A stretch of DNA of 64,000 nt, from positions 248,001-312,000 of the forward strand of contig NZ_CAKLBP010000003.1 in the NCBI RefSeq assembly GCF_920984665.1, in the 5' to 3' direction. The notes below the pieces were generated by a model. That model saw only the letters and a list, made by a program, of their open reading frames with translations. It made no database searches and had not been told where the DNA came from. This document shows, one piece after another, positions 61,425 to 64,000 of this stretch; the first letter of the stretch is position 1, and each line of letters begins with the position of its first letter. The position numbers and the translations under genes were made by a program. Source of the stretch: Pedobacter sp. Leaf170. Its GTDB lineage: Bacteria; Bacteroidota; Bacteroidia; Sphingobacteriales; Sphingobacteriaceae.

Positions 61425-62531
61425 TTATTTGATTAGCACCTTTTTACCGGTTTTAGCAGAAGTTTTAGCCGCTTCTAAAATCTTAACTACAATCAGGTTA
61501 TTTTCTAAAGAAGATAAATCATGCTCAGGTTGGATTTCATTTCTCAAAACCGCAGCAAGGTAAGCTAAACTGTTTGCGTAAGCGGGTGCTAAAGCTTTGG
61601 CTTTATACACTTTATAATCGGCTTTGCCATTTTCTTTTAAACGAAGTTGATGCTCGTTTACCGCCTGTATATAACCAGTTTTACCAAATACCTCCATATC
61701 CTTAATGCTGAAAGGCCAATTCCATGACGCTTCGATAATGCCTGTTGCATCAGGATACTCCAAAAGGATAGTCGCATCATCATCTACATTTGGGTAAACA
61801 TCTGGTTTGATTTGATGTGTAATTGCCGATACCGAAATCGGAGGCTTACCATCCATTAACCAGGTCATAAGGTTTGCACCATAACAACCAAAATCATTTA
61901 ATGCACCGGCACCATTTTTTTTAGGGTCGGTTAACCAGCTCAAAAACTCCTTACTTACGCCAATTTCTTTTGGTCCTTCATGCCCATCATGAACAATCAT
62001 CTTACGCACCGCTCCTATCATTTTTTGTTGTTTGATATTCAGGTAAGCTTCCTGGTTACTCGGATACCAGGTGGTTTCGTAATTGGTTAACAAATGAATA
62101 TTATACTTCAGCGCCAGCTGAGCCATTTTTTCGGCATCCTTAACTGTTGTAGCCAGGGGTTTCTCTACCATTACAGAGATACCCAGAGGCGCTGCTGCTT
62201 CTACAACGGCTAAATGATCACTTATTGCATTATAAGCTAATACTGCATCAGGTTTGCGTTTTTTTAATAAGGCAGGTAAATCGCTAAAGAACAAACTATC
62301 TGCTAATTGGTAGCGCTTTTTAAACCTTTGTATTAAATCCGGATTATTTTCTGCAATGCCGATAATGTTCACTTCACCCTTTTGAAAACTGTTCATAATC
62401 AAATAAATGTGATCATGATTCAGTCCGGCAACAGCAACATTTAACTTTGGCTGCTGTGCTTGTAAGGTAGAAATGCTGATGAAGGAAAACAGCAGCACAC
62501 ATGCTATTTTCAGCGTAAATTTATGGCTCAT
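61425..62531 (-). CDS. Exported Gfo/Idh/MocA-family oxidoreductase
   Basis: A 368-residue protein with a signal peptide (LLFSFISISTLQAQQ), then a Rossmann NAD(P) domain (VAVAGLNHDHIY) and the EKPLATT motif of the family. FGCYGANLMTWLMDGKP belongs to the C-terminal substrate domain. Secretion is unusual for dehydrogenases but common in Bacteroidota sugar-related loci. It lies 89 bases after the fucosidase on the same strand, so it may act on a fucosyl- or other sugar-derived product. Confidence 0.88.
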   Translation of the reverse strand: MSHKFTLKIACVLLFSFISISTLQAQQPKLNVAVAGLNHDHIYLIMNSFQKGEVNIIGIAENNPDLIQRFKKRYQLADSLFFSDLPALLKKRKPDAVLAYNAISDHLAVVEAAAPLGISVMVEKPLATTVKDAEKMAQLALKYNIHLLTNYETTWYPSNQEAYLNIKQQKMIGAVRKMIVHDGHEGPKEIGVSKEFLSWLTDPKKNGAGALNDFGCYGANLMTWLMDGKPPISVSAITHQIKPDVYPNVDDDATILLEYPDATGIIEASWNWPFSIKDMEVFGKTGYIQAVNEHQLRLKENGKADYKVYKAKALAPAYANSLAYLAAVLRNEIQPEHDLSSLENNLIVVKILEAAKTSAKTGKKVLIK

Positions 62532-62620
62532 TTTAAATGATTTATATTTTGAAAAACATCAAGGTAGAAAATTAATTTTAAGGCGAATCTGTAGCTAAGC
62601 ATTATAATAATCACAATATG

Positions 62621-64000
62621 CTAAACTATCTTTAAGGCGTTGGCATAAGAAGCTTCAGGCGCTTGCGCCGGAAAGAAAACTTCTAAACCATCAGCCTTTT
62701 GTTCAAACTTTAGCTCAGCTCCGGTAGCCACCAGCTTAACACTACGCACTTTCTTTTGGTAATGTTCGCTATTGGTTCCCAAACTTTTTATCAGGCTCGA
62801 ACCATTTGCCGGCCACGCCATTACAGTTGCAAACAGTACATCACCCTTAGTACAAAAACGTACATCTTCGCTGGTGAAAGCTTTACCCTTACCCTCATTA
62901 AAACCCTGAGCGGTTAGGGCTGCAGCCTGTTGTTGCGCCGGACCTTCGCCAAAAATCTTCCATGGCCTTGTACCAAAAACACTCTCGCCATTTGCATTTA
63001 TCCAAACGCCAATTTGCTCCACAATTTCACGCTCCAATTCATCCATAGAGCCATCTCCTCTTAGCGGAATATTGAGCATCAGGTTTCCGTTTTTGCTCAC
63101 TACATCCACCAGTGTATGGATTATCATTTTAGGCGTTTTGTAGCCTTTTCGCTCGTAAATACTTCGGTCGTAATGCCAATCGCCAATGCAGGTATCGGTT
63201 TGCCACGGAAGTGGTTCAATATCATTACTCTGCCCCCTTTCAATATCCCAAACCATCGCTTTGCGTTCTTGCTCATTCAATATTTTACCGGTAATAACGG
63301 CTTTCAGTTTACCATTATCCTTAATACTTTTATTATAAAAATGTGAAGCTATCTTTAATCCGGCATCACTTACCGGCCATAAAGGAAACTGTGAATCATC
63401 AAAGTAAATCATATCCGGTTTATACTTGTCAATCAAATCGATTGTCCGGTTAAAAAACTTTTCGATATATGCCTGCGTAGGGGGCGTTACACCATTTCCC
63501 CAATTCCACTGGCTATGAATTGCTCCGTTGTTCTCACTATTATTACTTAGTGCATGGTTTTGCTCATAAAGCTCCTGAGGGTCTAACCCATCCCACCATT
63601 TACCTTTTCCATCTTGCCTGGTTAACTTACCATCGTATGGGATGCCTGCAAAAGCACCTTGTTTATCGGAGCGTTGAGCCGTTTCCATCCAACTCCAGGT
63701 ATGTGCTGCATGCACACTCACCGCAAATGGTAAATTATTTTTCTTCGCTGCCTCAGCCCAACCTTTTATAATATCTTTTTTAGGCCCTACCTTAAGCGAA
63801 TTCCAGTTTTTTTGATATTTGCTATCATACAAATCTAAATTATCATGATGATTGGCCAGCGCCATAAAATATTTGGCACCAACTTTTTTATATAATGAAA
63901 CCAGCGCCTCAGGATTCCATTGTTCCGCTTTCCAGGTATTAATTACATCTTTAAAACCAAATTGTGAAGGGTGACCATACTTTTCGACGTGGTATTTGTA
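62621..64000 (-). CDS. GH29 alpha-L-fucosidase, N-terminus cut by window edge
   Basis: The C-terminal 460 codons of a family 29 glycosidase; the start lies beyond base 64000. KYFMALANHHDNLDLYDSKY holds the conserved His-His-Asp substrate site. DMIYFDDSQFPLWP holds the nucleophile Asp. LMLNIPLRGDGSMDE is the typical end of the TIM barrel, and a C-terminal beta-sandwich follows at the low-coordinate end. It releases L-fucose from glycans. An ATG at 63863-63865 is internal, not the start. Confidence 0.92.
   Translation of the reverse strand, partial: YKYHVEKYGHPSQFGFKDVINTWKAEQWNPEALVSLYKKVGAKYFMALANHHDNLDLYDSKYQKNWNSLKVGPKKDIIKGWAEAAKKNNLPFAVSVHAAHTWSWMETAQRSDKQGAFAGIPYDGKLTRQDGKGKWWDGLDPQELYEQNHALSNNSENNGAIHSQWNWGNGVTPPTQAYIEKFFNRTIDLIDKYKPDMIYFDDSQFPLWPVSDAGLKIASHFYNKSIKDNGKLKAVITGKILNEQERKAMVWDIERGQSNDIEPLPWQTDTCIGDWHYDRSIYERKGYKTPKMIIHTLVDVVSKNGNLMLNIPLRGDGSMDELEREIVEQIGVWINANGESVFGTRPWKIFGEGPAQQQAAALTAQGFNEGKGKAFTSEDVRFCTKGDVLFATVMAWPANGSSLIKSLGTNSEHYQKKVRSVKLVATGAELKFEQKADGLEVFFPAQAPEASYANALKIV

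Overview
The window looks like chromosomal DNA of a low-GC Bacteroidota, most probably Sphingobacteriaceae (Pedobacter-like). Clues are the AT-rich intergenic DNA, the scarcity of Shine-Dalgarno sites, and many TAnnTTTG (-7 type) promoter boxes. Family content agrees: paired POT transporters, a DinB/second-DnaE pair, DUF4296, TIGR02757 and THUMP-like methyltransferase proteins, Lgt, MtaB and UbiX/UbiD. There is no phage, insertion sequence, CRISPR array or rRNA. One tRNA (Ser, TGA) is present. Names rest on reading motifs by eye; no database was searched.

Layout. 0-9 kb: a truncated 7TM-HD c-di-AMP phosphodiesterase, an SPFH / PH-like / Arc-type three-gene unit, a thiolase, a secreted protein and two tandem peptide transporters. 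9-15 kb: a polyprenol-phosphate mannosyltransferase and the translesion operon dinB-dnaE2 with a palindromic operator candidate. 15-28 kb: orphan response regulator, Crp-like regulator, TIGR02757, metB-like gene, proS, a Gly/Tyr/Trp-rich lipoprotein with a FadL-like porin, a macroglobulin-like secreted protein, UbiD and Dps. 28-39 kb: LysM protein, uridine kinase, CoA-transferase subunits, MutS2, and the tight operon yggS-GNAT-aspartate kinase-methyltransferase. 39-45 kb: cold-shock protein, peroxiredoxin, an ECF sigma factor with an anti-sigma-like/trypsin-like protease fusion, three small lipoproteins, purB and a NifU-type protein. 45-51 kb: inositol monophosphatase, lgt, mtaB, ubiX, an OmpA lipoprotein. 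51-64 kb: RRM protein, several small unknowns (two paralogous), xth, an SDR-DUF2147-DoxX-AraC operon, msrA, tRNA-Ser, a PAS histidine kinase, a basic-secretory-protein-like metalloprotease, and a Gfo/Idh oxidoreductase with a truncated GH29 fucosidase.

The most interesting region is 40.1-42.9 kb. A bipartite motif, GGGTTACY-N15/16-YATTAAY, occurs four times: twice upstream of the sigma gene on the minus strand and once before each of two nearly identical lipoprotein genes on the plus strand. It looks like the promoter of the adjacent ECF sigma factor, whose partner seems to join an anti-sigma-like segment, one membrane helix and a periplasmic serine protease in a single protein. Also notable are the paired ACTAA-N5-TTAG palindromes at dinB-dnaE2, a possible terminator-ended small RNA beside ubiX, promoter boxes only a few bases from start codons, and dispersed palindromic repeats between genes.
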